From Calendula officinalis (Eukaryota; Streptophyta; Magnoliopsida; Asterales; Asteraceae), in assembly GCA_963853835.1 (NCBI GenBank), contig OY970820.1:17973873-18037872 (forward strand): DNA of 64,000 nucleotides, given 5' to 3'. Numbering within the stretch: position 1 is the first letter of the stretch; each line of letters begins with the position of its first letter. Below, one piece after another: positions 20,709 to 30,660 of the stretch. A model generated the notes under the pieces. It did not search any database, was not told the DNA's origin, and saw nothing but the letters and a program-made list of their open reading frames with translations. The position numbers and the translations under genes were made by a program.

Positions 20709-21215
20709 TATTTTTTTCTCATTCTTTAATTCTCTACCTAAAAATTCATAAAAAAAACTTGAATTAAACTTTCTATTCTAAAGTGATACTTTTTTTCCTA
20801 TAACTTAATATATAGAAATGGATAAATTAATTGATTTTATTATAAGAAATTGACGTGGAACTTAAATTATTTTTCAAATTTAAGGTTTAACGTGCATAGT
20901 AAGAAGGATACCAAGAATATAACTTACGCCTTTAAACTTTGCTCCCTATTAAATATCTTTTTGGTATCACCCCATGTTTATCATGATGTTACGAATCCGT
21001 TTTAAACTAATTAAAATATAAAACCGTATTAATCAACTAAACGTGTATTTATTCCTGAATAAAAAATGAGCTTTTTATTATGATCGACAGGAGTACTTAT
21101 CCATCCACACATTTCCAACACACATTGCCCACACACTTTACTTTAAAGTTTAACCCACATGCAATTCGTGACTATGTAGATGTCTCTTTCTCGAGCCTCT
21201 CAAACCCAATTGAAA

Positions 21216-21252
21216 AGTCAAATATCCCCCTTTGACCAAAATTACATTGACT
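21216..21252 (+). promoter_or_regulatory. W-box cluster upstream of U-box gene
   Basis: Three TTGAC cores in 37 bp: AGTCAA (21216-21221, minus orientation), TTGACC (21232-21237) and TTGACT (21247-21252), about 210-245 bp before the start codon. W-boxes bind WRKY factors. Arabidopsis PUB22/23 are induced by pathogen patterns and stress, so the cluster fits the family, but its role here is inferred. Confidence 0.45.
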
Positions 21253-21323
21253 TTTTGGCGTTCTGACTTTTTTCGTTCACAAAACATGACTCACTCTCCT
21301 CTTTAGTCTCTATCCACCCTATC

Positions 21324-21329
21324 TATAAG
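21324..21329 (+). promoter_or_regulatory. Candidate TATA box of U-box gene
   Basis: TATAAG within CTATCTATAAGTTC, about 132 bp before the ATG, which would give a 5' UTR of roughly 100 bp. Position and sequence are plausible; no other TATA-like site is better placed. Confidence 0.45.
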
Positions 21330-21461
21330 TTCAAAGTCCTCAAATTTATTAAACATTATTCACAACGACTTCACCAAATTAAAAGCTCCATACTTCCTCT
21401 CATATATTCCTTCACGATTCACAAAAGAACCCAAAGTTTTAACATTTCTTCATATTTTATA

Positions 21462-22685
21462 ATGGGAGATTCGGAAAAGGGAATAGAAGTTCCTTCATTT
21501 TTTGTGTGTCCAATTTCGTTAGAAATCATGAAAGATCCTGTAACACTCTCTACCGGGATCACATATGACCGCGAATCGATTGAGAAATGGTTGTGTACCA
21601 AAAACAATGCCACTTGCCCCATAACCAAAGTAGCCCTTACCGATGTAGAGCTAACACCGAACCACACCCTTCGACGGTTGATCCAATCATGGTGCACCAT
21701 TAACGCACCATTCGGCGTCGAAAGATTCCCCACACCGCGGCTTCCCATCTCCAAATCGCAAATCTTGAACCTTCTACAAGACTCAAAGGTCTCAAATTTG
21801 CAAATGAAGTCGTTAACGAGACTAAAAACGATTGCTTTGGAGAGTGATATGAATAAACGGTCAATGGAGGCAGTTGGGGCAGCTGATTACCTTTCGTACA
21901 TCATATGTAACCCTAGTAGTACCATGACGTCATCATCACCGGTTGAAGAAGCCGTCAGCATCCTTTACCATCTTCGGTTATCCCAAACCGGACTTAAGAA
22001 GCTATTCGGAAAGACCGGTGAGTTCGTTGAAGCGTTGACTCGCGTGATGCAACGGGCCACCAATTACGAGGCCCGCACGTACGCCGTCTTATTGGTCAAA
22101 TCCATGTTCGAGGTGGCCGAGCCCGTTACAGTGATGTCTTTAAAACAAAACTTCTTCACCGAGCTTACGCAAATATTGGCCAACCAAATATCCCGAAAAG
22201 CCACAAAAGCTACACTAAAATTGCTCATTGGCGTTTGCCCGTGGGGGAGGAATAGGATAAAGGCGGTAGAAGCGGGGACCGTTGCGGTTTTAATTGAGAT
22301 CATACTCGATTGTGATGAAAAAAGGGTATCCGAGATGGTGCTAACGGTATTAGACCATCTTTGCATGTGTGCGGACGGTCGATCCGAGTTGTTGAAACAT
22401 GGCGCGGGTTTAGCGGTGGTTTCCAAGAAAATCTTTCGGGTTTCGCAGGCGGGGAGCGGGAGGGCGGTGAGGATACTACATTCGGTGGCAAAGTTTTCGG
22501 GTAATACGAGTGTGGTACAAGAGATGTTGCAGTTGGGGGTGGTGGGGAAACTATGTTTTGTGTCACAGGTAGATAGTGGGAGCAAGACTAGTGAGAAAGC
22601 TAAGGAGATTTTGAAGATGCATGCTAGGGTTTGGAAGAATTCTTCTTGTATACCATATAAATTGGTTTCCTCGTATCCATCTTAG
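21462..22685 (+). CDS. PUB23: U-box E3 ubiquitin-protein ligase, PUB22/23-like
   Basis: 407 codons, one exon. The U-box spans residues about 10-85 (PSFFVCPISLEIMKDPVTLSTGITYDRESIEKWL ... CPITK ... LTPNHTLRRLIQSWC), the fold that recruits E2 enzymes without zinc. The rest (about 110-395) is a helical ARM-like region with repeat units such as AVEAGTVAVLIEIIL and ERVSEMVLTVLDHLC type segments. Length and U-box wording match Arabidopsis PUB22/PUB23/PUB24 (about 410-456 aa), cytosolic ligases that dampen pattern-triggered immunity and drought responses. The ATG is preceded by a stop-rich leader and matches the family start. GC content is clearly above the flanks. No frameshift or missing U-box residue was seen. 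The exact PUB paralogue cannot be fixed from sequence alone; the symbol is by similarity. Confidence 0.93.
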   Translation: MGDSEKGIEVPSFFVCPISLEIMKDPVTLSTGITYDRESIEKWLCTKNNATCPITKVALTDVELTPNHTLRRLIQSWCTINAPFGVERFPTPRLPISKSQILNLLQDSKVSNLQMKSLTRLKTIALESDMNKRSMEAVGAADYLSYIICNPSSTMTSSSPVEEAVSILYHLRLSQTGLKKLFGKTGEFVEALTRVMQRATNYEARTYAVLLVKSMFEVAEPVTVMSLKQNFFTELTQILANQISRKATKATLKLLIGVCPWGRNRIKAVEAGTVAVLIEIILDCDEKRVSEMVLTVLDHLCMCADGRSELLKHGAGLAVVSKKIFRVSQAGSGRAVRILHSVAKFSGNTSVVQEMLQLGVVGKLCFVSQVDSGSKTSEKAKEILKMHARVWKNSSCIPYKLVSSYPS

Positions 22686-23077
22686 TTAGTTGATGCCTCA
22701 GTGAAGACTGTTCAATTGTACAAAAAGTGTAAGGAAAAAAATTAAATTTGTTGATTTGTAGTTAATTTTTGTTGTACGCTTTGGTAATGTCTTTGGAATT
22801 TGGCACCAAAATATGTGCTAATACATGGTCCATACCCAAATTAAAATATATTCATATATCTATGAATCACAAGTTATTCATTGAAGTTATATAATTGTAT
22901 GAGTGTCTTTTCGTTAAACCGACGCCAAAAGGTAAAATTTTACTTTCTTTATATAAATATGCACACTCACAATAAACTTTACTAGAAAATTGTAAATTTT
23001 AAAATCGCAAATATAATTTATGAGTATTAATGGTATTAGTTCCTATTATTATGTATCAATTCTTGATTCTCATTGAT
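22686..23077. other. 3' flank of U-box gene
   Basis: AT-rich, no gene. No strong AATAAA polyadenylation signal was picked out; AAAATTAAATTTGTTG at about 22737 is a plausible near-upstream element region. Confidence 0.4.
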
Positions 23078-23189
23078 TGACAAATGGTGTATTATATACA
23101 CAATTATAAAGCTATAAATTAGGAAAGAATTACATACCATCAAGCCTAATATCTATCTACAATATAATTCAAATATAGGCTATCTAACA
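23078..23189 (-). repeat. 3' LTR of Ale-like copia (outer boundary uncertain)
   Basis: The minus strand begins TGTTAGATAGCCTATATTTG right after a purine tract (AAACTGAGGGGGG, about 23190-23202 on the plus strand), so 23189 is a firm LTR edge. The other edge is a guess at TGACAAATGG; no target duplication could be checked because the element's far end is not in the window. Confidence 0.45.
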
Positions 23190-23196
23190 GCCCCCC

Positions 23197-23744
23197 TCAG
23201 TTTGGAGCGGGAGGAGGACGAATGCTCAAACTGTCTCGAAAAACAAGAAATAAGTGTTGAGGAAGGCCCTTTGCGAAAATATCAGCATATTGATACGAAG
23301 AAGGGACATGTAACACCCGGATATGTCCTAAAGCAACCTTCTCTCGAACAAAATGTATATCAATTTCAATGTGTTTGGTCCGTTGGTGTTGAACAGGAAT
23401 GCCAGAAAGATAAACGGCCGACACATTGTCACAATACACAAGAGTGGAACGCTGTATTGGTGTATGAAGCTCAAGTAATAGGTTGCGTAACCAACATGAT
23501 TCAGCAACGGCATTGGCGACCCCCCTGTATTCTGCTTCGGCGCTAGAACGAGAAATAGCAGGTTGTCGTTTAGTAGACAAAGAAATAAGGTTATCGCCTA
23601 AGAACACACAATAACCAGAAGTAGAACGACGTGTGTTCGGGCATCCAACCCAGTCCGTATCTGTGTATGCGATAAGCCGATTCGGTGGTGAGGCATACAA
23701 GTGCAAACCAAAATGAAGAGTACCTGTAAGATATCGCAATATTC
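23197..23744 (-). pseudogene. Copia RNase H domain (Ale-like)
   Basis: About 180 codons open. Motifs: MRYLTGTLHFGL (RT connection), AYTDTDWVGCPNTRRSTSGYCVFLG, STKRQPAISRSSAEAEYRG, LVYCDNVSAVYLS and RTKHIEIDIHFVREKV, then DIFAKGLP before the stop. RNase H removes template RNA during reverse transcription. The upstream end is the gypsy insertion point; the matching RT sequence resumes at 33641. Confidence 0.85.
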
Positions 23745-23749
23745 GTTTT

Positions 23750-26717
23750 TGTAACGCCCCAAAAATTTGTATTAATTAAATAATATTATTTTTAATCACA
23801 TTTTTATTATTTATAATTTATATTATTCAGGCGACCTGTAATTAGGCGGTCCGTTTTAGTAGACATTTTTAGTTATTTTGGACCGCTTAATTAATAGTAT
23901 GAGTTGGGTTATATTCTTTCGAGTTAGGCCGGCCGAAGGCCAAGGCCTAGCCTATACTACCTTGATCGGCTATTCCACAATTGGGCCTTAACTAGCCAAG
24001 TTGCCATCTAACATTCTTTGTCCAATCCATGTTCGGTCAAGCACAACTCTTTAGATACGTCCTCTTGAGCATGTGGTTTTAATATTGGATTGTTTAGTCC
24101 ACGTTTCACTCTGCACATGTCCATAATCGAGTGAAGTCCAGCCCATTAATCTTTGTGTTGTCGGTTTATAGTCTAAGAGTTTTCTTGTCCATTAAGCTTA
24201 AGCCCAAGCCAAATAATACTTAAACTCAGATTAACCTAATTATTCCTCATTTGCTCCTCACCCCATACGGTCGAATCCCTCTTTGTCCCAACCCTCTATT
24301 CCTACTTTTCGATTAAGATCTCAGCCACATCCTTCTATTGTGGCGTACAACTTGTGAAGAAATAAAGAAAAAGAAGAACCCTTGATGCTCTTTTTATCAA
24401 TCACGTGATTGGTGTATTAATTTCCATATTTTTGGGTGTAAAGGAGGTGACCGACTCCCTCATGTCGGTGGTGCTTATCCCATTCCTTTTTGTCTAGTTG
24501 AGAAAATAGAGTAAGCATCTAGCAAGTTCTTTTCTTTCCACCAAGGAATTAAGTAGCTGCTGAATCACTATTGTGGGCAGTGGCCAGTTAAAATCATTGA
24601 AGAGACATTACAACTTGGAAGTTTAATTAAGTGAATAAGTCATGAATCAATTTCAGTGGCCCTCTTTTGCGTGTCTCAACCGAGCAAAGAACCTCAGCCC
24701 AATCGTTCGTCTTCCTCCAGCCATTGCACTCGACATTAACTATATACTCATGTTTCCATTCTTTCTGTTGCACGATGGGACCAAGCAGAAATCATAGTGG
24801 TGCGCAGGTGGTGCTTAATCAACCGGAGGTGTTCATGAGCTAGTTGTTTCTTTTGGTAGTTCCCTTGTTTCTCTTTCTCGATTTAATTATTTTGGTGCCT
24901 GATTATCCAGTTTATTGATGTAGTGTTGTTATTTTGTTTTTCCGGGTCAAAACTGAGATTGAGCAAAATCTCATAGCCGAGCAATCCCGAGTTTGTTCTT
25001 GATCGAGCAGAAGTGAAACCGTGACCAAACCATAGTCGTTGAGCAGGATTTTCTGAGCATATTATCGTGCATATGTTTCGGTAGTTCTCCGCCATTGTTT
25101 TACCTTTTGTTTTCGCTTAATTTTCCCGTGACTTGTTGATATCGAGGCTAACCAAGTTGTTGCAGAAATGCGAGGTTCGGGACTGTTCCCGAGCCGTGAT
25201 TGTAAGTCAATCTCGATGCTTAAAATCATTGGTTATTCTAGACCGTTAAAATGTTGATCGTCCTCGTTTCTAGATTTTAAATTGAGCTTAGTTAAAACTG
25301 TTTTGGGCTATATTCGTGGCTGTCTTGGTCGTCATCATAGTGACTACTGATTTTGGTCAAGTGTCGGGTGTCTCGGGAATATGCTGGTTGATGTCGGGAT
25401 TCAAACCGGGTTTTATTCAACATGCTGAATTTTCTAGCAGAATCTGTCCTCCGAGTTTAGGTCTGTTTTTGACACACTTAAAATACGTTTTTTTGATTTT
25501 TGGCCCGTGCTGGTCACTAGTTTTTTCTGAGTCCTCTTTCCAATGCCGCTAACGGCTCGTTAATCTGCTTTACGATTTAAAAGTTATTGATGTTTTAGTA
25601 AGCCTTCGCTGGATAGTTTTCGGTTCAGCTATTCTGTCTCGCGAGCCTGTTTTGAGCATTTTCTGTTTGGATCTAGCTTCCGAAGCCTTCTGTAAAATTG
25701 TAGTCCTCTGAGTCATTTAACTACTGTAAAAATTTGATTAATATCTAGTGAGCGGTTTGAGAGTTATAGCCGTTCCCGCGAAAGTGCTGAGTGCTGTTTA
25801 GTTTCTGCTGAAACAACCTTGGAGCCTATCCTAACCCGAGCTTCCTTGTATATTGTAGGACCTTCTAGGAACGGTTATAGACGCTCTTCAGTACCGTGGA
25901 TATTTAGGAGCTTACGGTTATTCGAGGTGAGTATTCTCACCGTGTATTCAGTTATAACGATACGTGCATGACTCATATGGTTAACTGTTTTGATCTGTTG
26001 TACTTTCTGTGTGTTGATCTGTTATCTGAGTGACTATTTTTTCATACTACTGATCTGAGACGGACGTGCCGAGTATCTGAGCCGGTACCAAGTCATTTTG
26101 TGCTACTAAGTGATAGGGCTATCTGTGTGGTTTATGTTAGGAGTTGAAAACATAAAAATAATTAATAAATCTCAGTGGAAATTCTGTGTGGTGGCCTGAG
26201 TGCCAAATTCTGTGTGGGCCCTTGTGGCAAATTCTGTGTGGGCCCTTGTGGCAAATTCTGTGTGGGCCCTTGTGGCATTTTAGTGTAAGGAGAGGCGAGG
26301 TTGATCTCTCGACTCGAGTTACACAAGCGCGCTATATAAATTTAAAAGATACAAAAACTGAGAAATTAACTTAGTGGTAATTGATTAGGAGTTCACCTGT
26401 GTGCCCTCATGTATTGTATGTTGTAGTTGTTTGCATTTTGAGTTTATTCACTCAGCTTCCCCGCTGACCCAAAAACTCCCTCCCATTTTTCAGGTACTAG
26501 CAAAGGAAAAGAGAAGGTGTACGGTTGACTGCTGTACTACTTCTGAGTGCTGATGTGAACCGTTTTTATTATTTTAAAACTCTGAATTTATTTAAGACTT
26601 TTCTGCATTTAATACATTTTATATTAAACAATTATTTTTGGGATTATTATGGAACCTTTTTTATTATAATTTTGTTTTCAAAAATTTCAAAAATCTTGTA
26701 AATTTTAGGGTGTTACA
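23750..26717 (+). repeat. 5' LTR of gypsy-type element 1 (2968 bp)
   Basis: Near-identical to 30661-33635. Contains an array of 24-bp units (26179-26276) and a GAGGTGAGTATTCTCACC block near 25925 that resembles a splice donor or short hairpin. Short open frames inside are not genes. Confidence 0.9.
26179..26276 (+). repeat. 24-bp tandem repeat in 5' LTR
   Basis: Four units: one diverged, then three of AAATTCTGTGTGGGCCCTTG plus TGGC. The same array is at 33090-33187 in the 3' LTR. Confidence 0.85.
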
Positions 26718-26720
26718 AGT

Positions 26721-26732
26721 TGGTATCAGAGC
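26721..26732 (+). other. Primer-binding site of gypsy-type element 1
   Basis: TGGTATCAGAGC, three bases after the 5' LTR, complementary to initiator tRNA-Met. Confidence 0.9.
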
Positions 26733-29700
26733 ACTGACTTGAGGGATTTGGATTCGCAAGGGGCGAATTCAAACTCAAGTTGAAATATTTTTTTTTTAGA
26801 AAAGAGTAAAACAGTTTCAGAGAGAAGTTTCACATCAAACGTACAACATGTCACGTCGACCCTCATTTTTCCTACTGCCGGTAATGTTTAAGAGTATTAT
26901 TTATTTGAGATTTTGCTATATTCTGAGTTTTGAGGAATGACAAATTTGAGAACTGTTGTTATTATTTCGAGTATAATCCTGATTTAATTCTGAGTGTATT
27001 TCGAGTTGAGGATCGCTTTTCTGAGTACATTTTCCGTGTGCAATCCTGAGTGCGTTTGCGTTATACACGCTAAAAATTTTAATTACATAAAATTTTATAT
27101 AATTAGTGAGATGTTATAATTCTGAGGAATTTTAAACCAAAATGGGTAATAAGTGGATATGAAATTATAATATAAATCCCATAAATTATTTTATGAGAAC
27201 ATGTTGTAGGTAAATAAGAAATAAAGAATAATGAATTTGTCACATTGAGAAAATGTTAAAATCTTACATTTTGGGAAATCACTTAATAAAAAGAGTTATT
27301 GAAACGAGTAAACTGTGAAACGAGTAAATAAATTATAATTATATTATCAACTAATTTAAAGAATTTTTTTATGATAGTTTATCAAGTGGAGTAAAGTGAA
27401 AATACCGAGAACATATTTTTGTGTTGTGTTAAAATTTCAGTTGGATTAAACATGTTTTTAAATGTTAAATTATCATTTGAGACTTTATTTAGTGAAACTT
27501 TTTCAGTTATTCATCAAATTTAGAATTTGTGAAAATTTTAGAATTTCGGGTATTATAAAATCTCGGGACAATAAAAAAAAAAGGAAAATGTTTTAAAAAG
27601 AGATGAAACACGAGCATTGAGGAAATTGTTTTTGCTATGAAATAATAAATTGAGATTTATTATATTGAGATCAAATAAAAAAAAAAAACCTTTAAAGTAT
27701 GTGATTTAAAAAGCTGAGTATGAAAATCCTCCAAATTTTCTTTATGTGATTAATGAGTTCAATGAAGAATTATTAAATTAACGCAAAGATATTGAATAAA
27801 CTATATAAGTTTGTTATATTAACTCATCGAGAATTTCCGAGATGAATTAAAAATAAGTTATTCAAGCTTATCTTAAACGGTATTTATTAAAAGTGAACTA
27901 AAGGGAAAATATCATCATTAATTCGGTGGTGACCTATTTAAAATGAATTAAAAGAGTTTATGAGCTGTATTATGTTCTGAGTTTAACTGTTGAAAAAAAA
28001 AATAATAATAAAATATTTTTGCTGAGTGCCTTTTTGCTGAGTGCCTTTTGCTGAGTGCATTTCTGAGTGATGTTTATAAGATTTTGAGTACATACAACTG
28101 AGTGCGAATTTGTATTTTTTTTAGATATGGAAAATATATTATTATTATTATTATTTTTTTTCTCTAAGTGTGAATTGCTGATGAATTTATGTGTGGGAAG
28201 TTGTGAACTTTGGGATTGACCCGTGACCAAACAAAGGTAGGTGTCGAAAGTAATAGAGGGCCCCTATTACCGTACACACAGGACTTTTGGTTGATTATGG
28301 GGAGATTTTGAGGGGAACGATGGACCAATGCTTGTTATTGTGAAATTAGTATGTGTATCTTAATTGTTTGTGTGACTACATGCTTGCTTGTTTATTTTGG
28401 TAGACAATACTAGTTCCAAACTCGAGGACGAGTTTTTCTCCAAGTGGAGTTGAGTAGGGGTAAAAAGGAAAATTTCCAAGAATTAGTTATAATTGACTAT
28501 TATTTTTAAATATTATGACCATAATGCTTATGCATAGAGATTTTTTGGGTAAAGAAGTTAAAGTGTGAAATATAGATAATTTAATTGATCAGAGAGTTTA
28601 TAAGAGTAATTATCGAACTGAGTAATTAAGATTATTTAAAGTCATTTCACGGGGTAATTATAGAGTTTATAAAATTGATAACCGAGATTAATTGGGCTGA
28701 GTGTAAGGGTGCAAATGAGATGTTACAATATTATAACTATATAGCTAATGAGATAATGAGAAATTATAAAGTAATGAGAATTTATAATGTGTCGGTTATG
28801 AGGAAATGAGTTAAAAGGGGGTTGTTAATTGGAGTTGATAATGAATTATTAAAACGAGCTCAAATGAGAAAATTTCATGTAGATTGATTATGGAGTAAAT
28901 TTTTAAGTTATAAGAAGTTTATAAATCGTGTTAAATGAACAGGCCAATAAAACAAGTTAAAAGAGAAAAGTTTTAAATTCTCGGGAAGTTCTATTTAAAA
29001 TTTTAGAGGTATTATAAAGTATTTATGAGAAAACTTTATTTGTGACTATTATGTTTTAATTAGAGTTATCAAATAATATATCTCATTATTAAATTATTAA
29101 ATTATTAAATAATTAGAAATTTTTAGGTGTTATAAAATCTTTATGGAAAATTTTATTTGTAAGTATATAGTTTATCAAATAATATATTTATTATTAAATT
29201 ATCGAGTAAATGAGAGTTAATGAATTAATTCACAAAGTTGAGCAATGAGAAATCATTAAAAATAAGTGAATGATGTTTAATTGATTCTTATATATAGAAA
29301 AAAATGGGTAACCAGGGTTAATGAGTAATATGTGGTCGAAGTAATCCAGAGAAAATTTAAAATTTTATCAATGGGAAGTTATTAATCGAGGTTTCAAATA
29401 AGTTGTCAGTATAGACTGCGATGAATTAAAGGCTGAATTATGGAAAATTTTAACCGAGTGTACTTGGAATATATGGAAATGAGAAATTTGGGGAGATATA
29501 TTTAATATTAAAATAATTTGTACTAATTATTGGTTCATATATCTTAATTATTAACCGAAGATGACCTAATATATATCAACGAGTATATGGGAGATGAATC
29601 GGATGTGTGTAATGATTCCTTTACATGATTATATATGAGATTTAGGTGTGGTAGGTAACGTTGTTGATGATAGATATTGCTACCTTCTAAGTTACAATTC

Positions 29701-30660
29701 TGGGTATAGCTCTGAACTACATTCGTGAGTGATATTTCTGAGTAAATACTTGAGTTGCTTATTGTGTGCTTATGATTCTTCGTGTACCATCCTGCATTCC
29801 TGGGTGAATTACATGAGTACTACTGGGTGATTTTGAATTCTGTGTGAATTATTTGTGTGATAGGTGCATTCCTTGTGAACAACGTGCCTGCTTTCGTATT
29901 ATTTGACAGTGGGGCGACCCACACATTCATTTCTTATGCCTTAGCAAAACGATGTCCCATAGTGTAGAGAACCTTTCTGAGCCATTCTGATAGAGAATTG
30001 TCATTAATGATATTTTTTTTTATGTTGCTAAAATGTATAGTTACCAATTAATAGAGTTGTACGAGAAGAAATTTCCCGTAAAAAAAAATAAATAAAAAAA
30101 AATAAAAAATAAAAAATAAAAAATTTTGTTATCGCCATGAGAGAGCCGTGTGTGGTAGTGAGTATGGATTGAATGACCAAGTTCCACGCCGAGATCATCT
30201 AACATCATCAACAAATCCGTAGCAAATTCCAAGTGGAGTTGAATCGGAGATTCAACGTGACACCAAGAGCTGAGTGCAACAACTGCGCCTGACTACGAGA
30301 GCAAGAAGACGTCTTTAGCAGAGTATCATAGATGATTTTGTATTTCTACCGTCATCCTTTTCTTTTTGAGATAAATCGAGATCCTTAGAGAGCGCTGCGG
30401 TATTCTATTCTTTTAGCTTTATCATTTTGCGCCACTAAAGACTGAAGATTTATATGAACAGTTGCCAGAGCTGGAGATTAATTCGATTGAGTGTGTCACC
30501 CTGACAAGTGACTTGTATTCATAACTTACCGTTTTGTTCCCTTTCTTTTATTGCGGGTGTGTGCCGTTGACAAGTCTGAGTCTGAAACGCGAGATTACTA
30601 CCCTGAGCTTTTTCCGAGCGATGACTTCGGGGACGAAGTCTATTTCAAGTGGAGTTGAGT
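26733..30660 (+). other. Degenerate interior of gypsy-type element 1
   Basis: AT-rich, no long frame. The phrase CAAGTGGAGTTGAGT occurs at 28441-28455 and again right before the 3' LTR (30646-30660), each preceded by a GGACGA block, so the 3' junction region appears to be duplicated inside. Short repeats of TGCTGAGTGCC lie at about 28020-28060. Confidence 0.7.
29866..29967 (+). pseudogene. Ty3/gypsy aspartic protease remnant
   Basis: Thirty-three codons read AFLVNNVPAFVLFDSGATHT and continue FISYALAKRC, then a stop. The DSGATH active-site context is the gypsy protease signature (usual wording VLFDSGATHSF). About 180 bp on (30147-30200) a related frame reads VVVSMD-stop-MTKFHAEI, matching the protease C-terminal GMDWL block with TGG changed to TGA. 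RT, RNase H and integrase are absent. Confidence 0.7.

Noticed and set aside
22064..22585. 173-codon open frame on the minus strand over the U-box gene
   Set aside because: It lies fully inside the coding exon, has no recognisable domain, and is a by-product of GC-rich codons.
24883..25552. Small frames repeated in both gypsy-type LTRs (24883-25095, 25316-25552 and 31794-32463)
   Set aside because: They are inside LTRs, lack known motifs, and repeat because the LTRs are near-identical.
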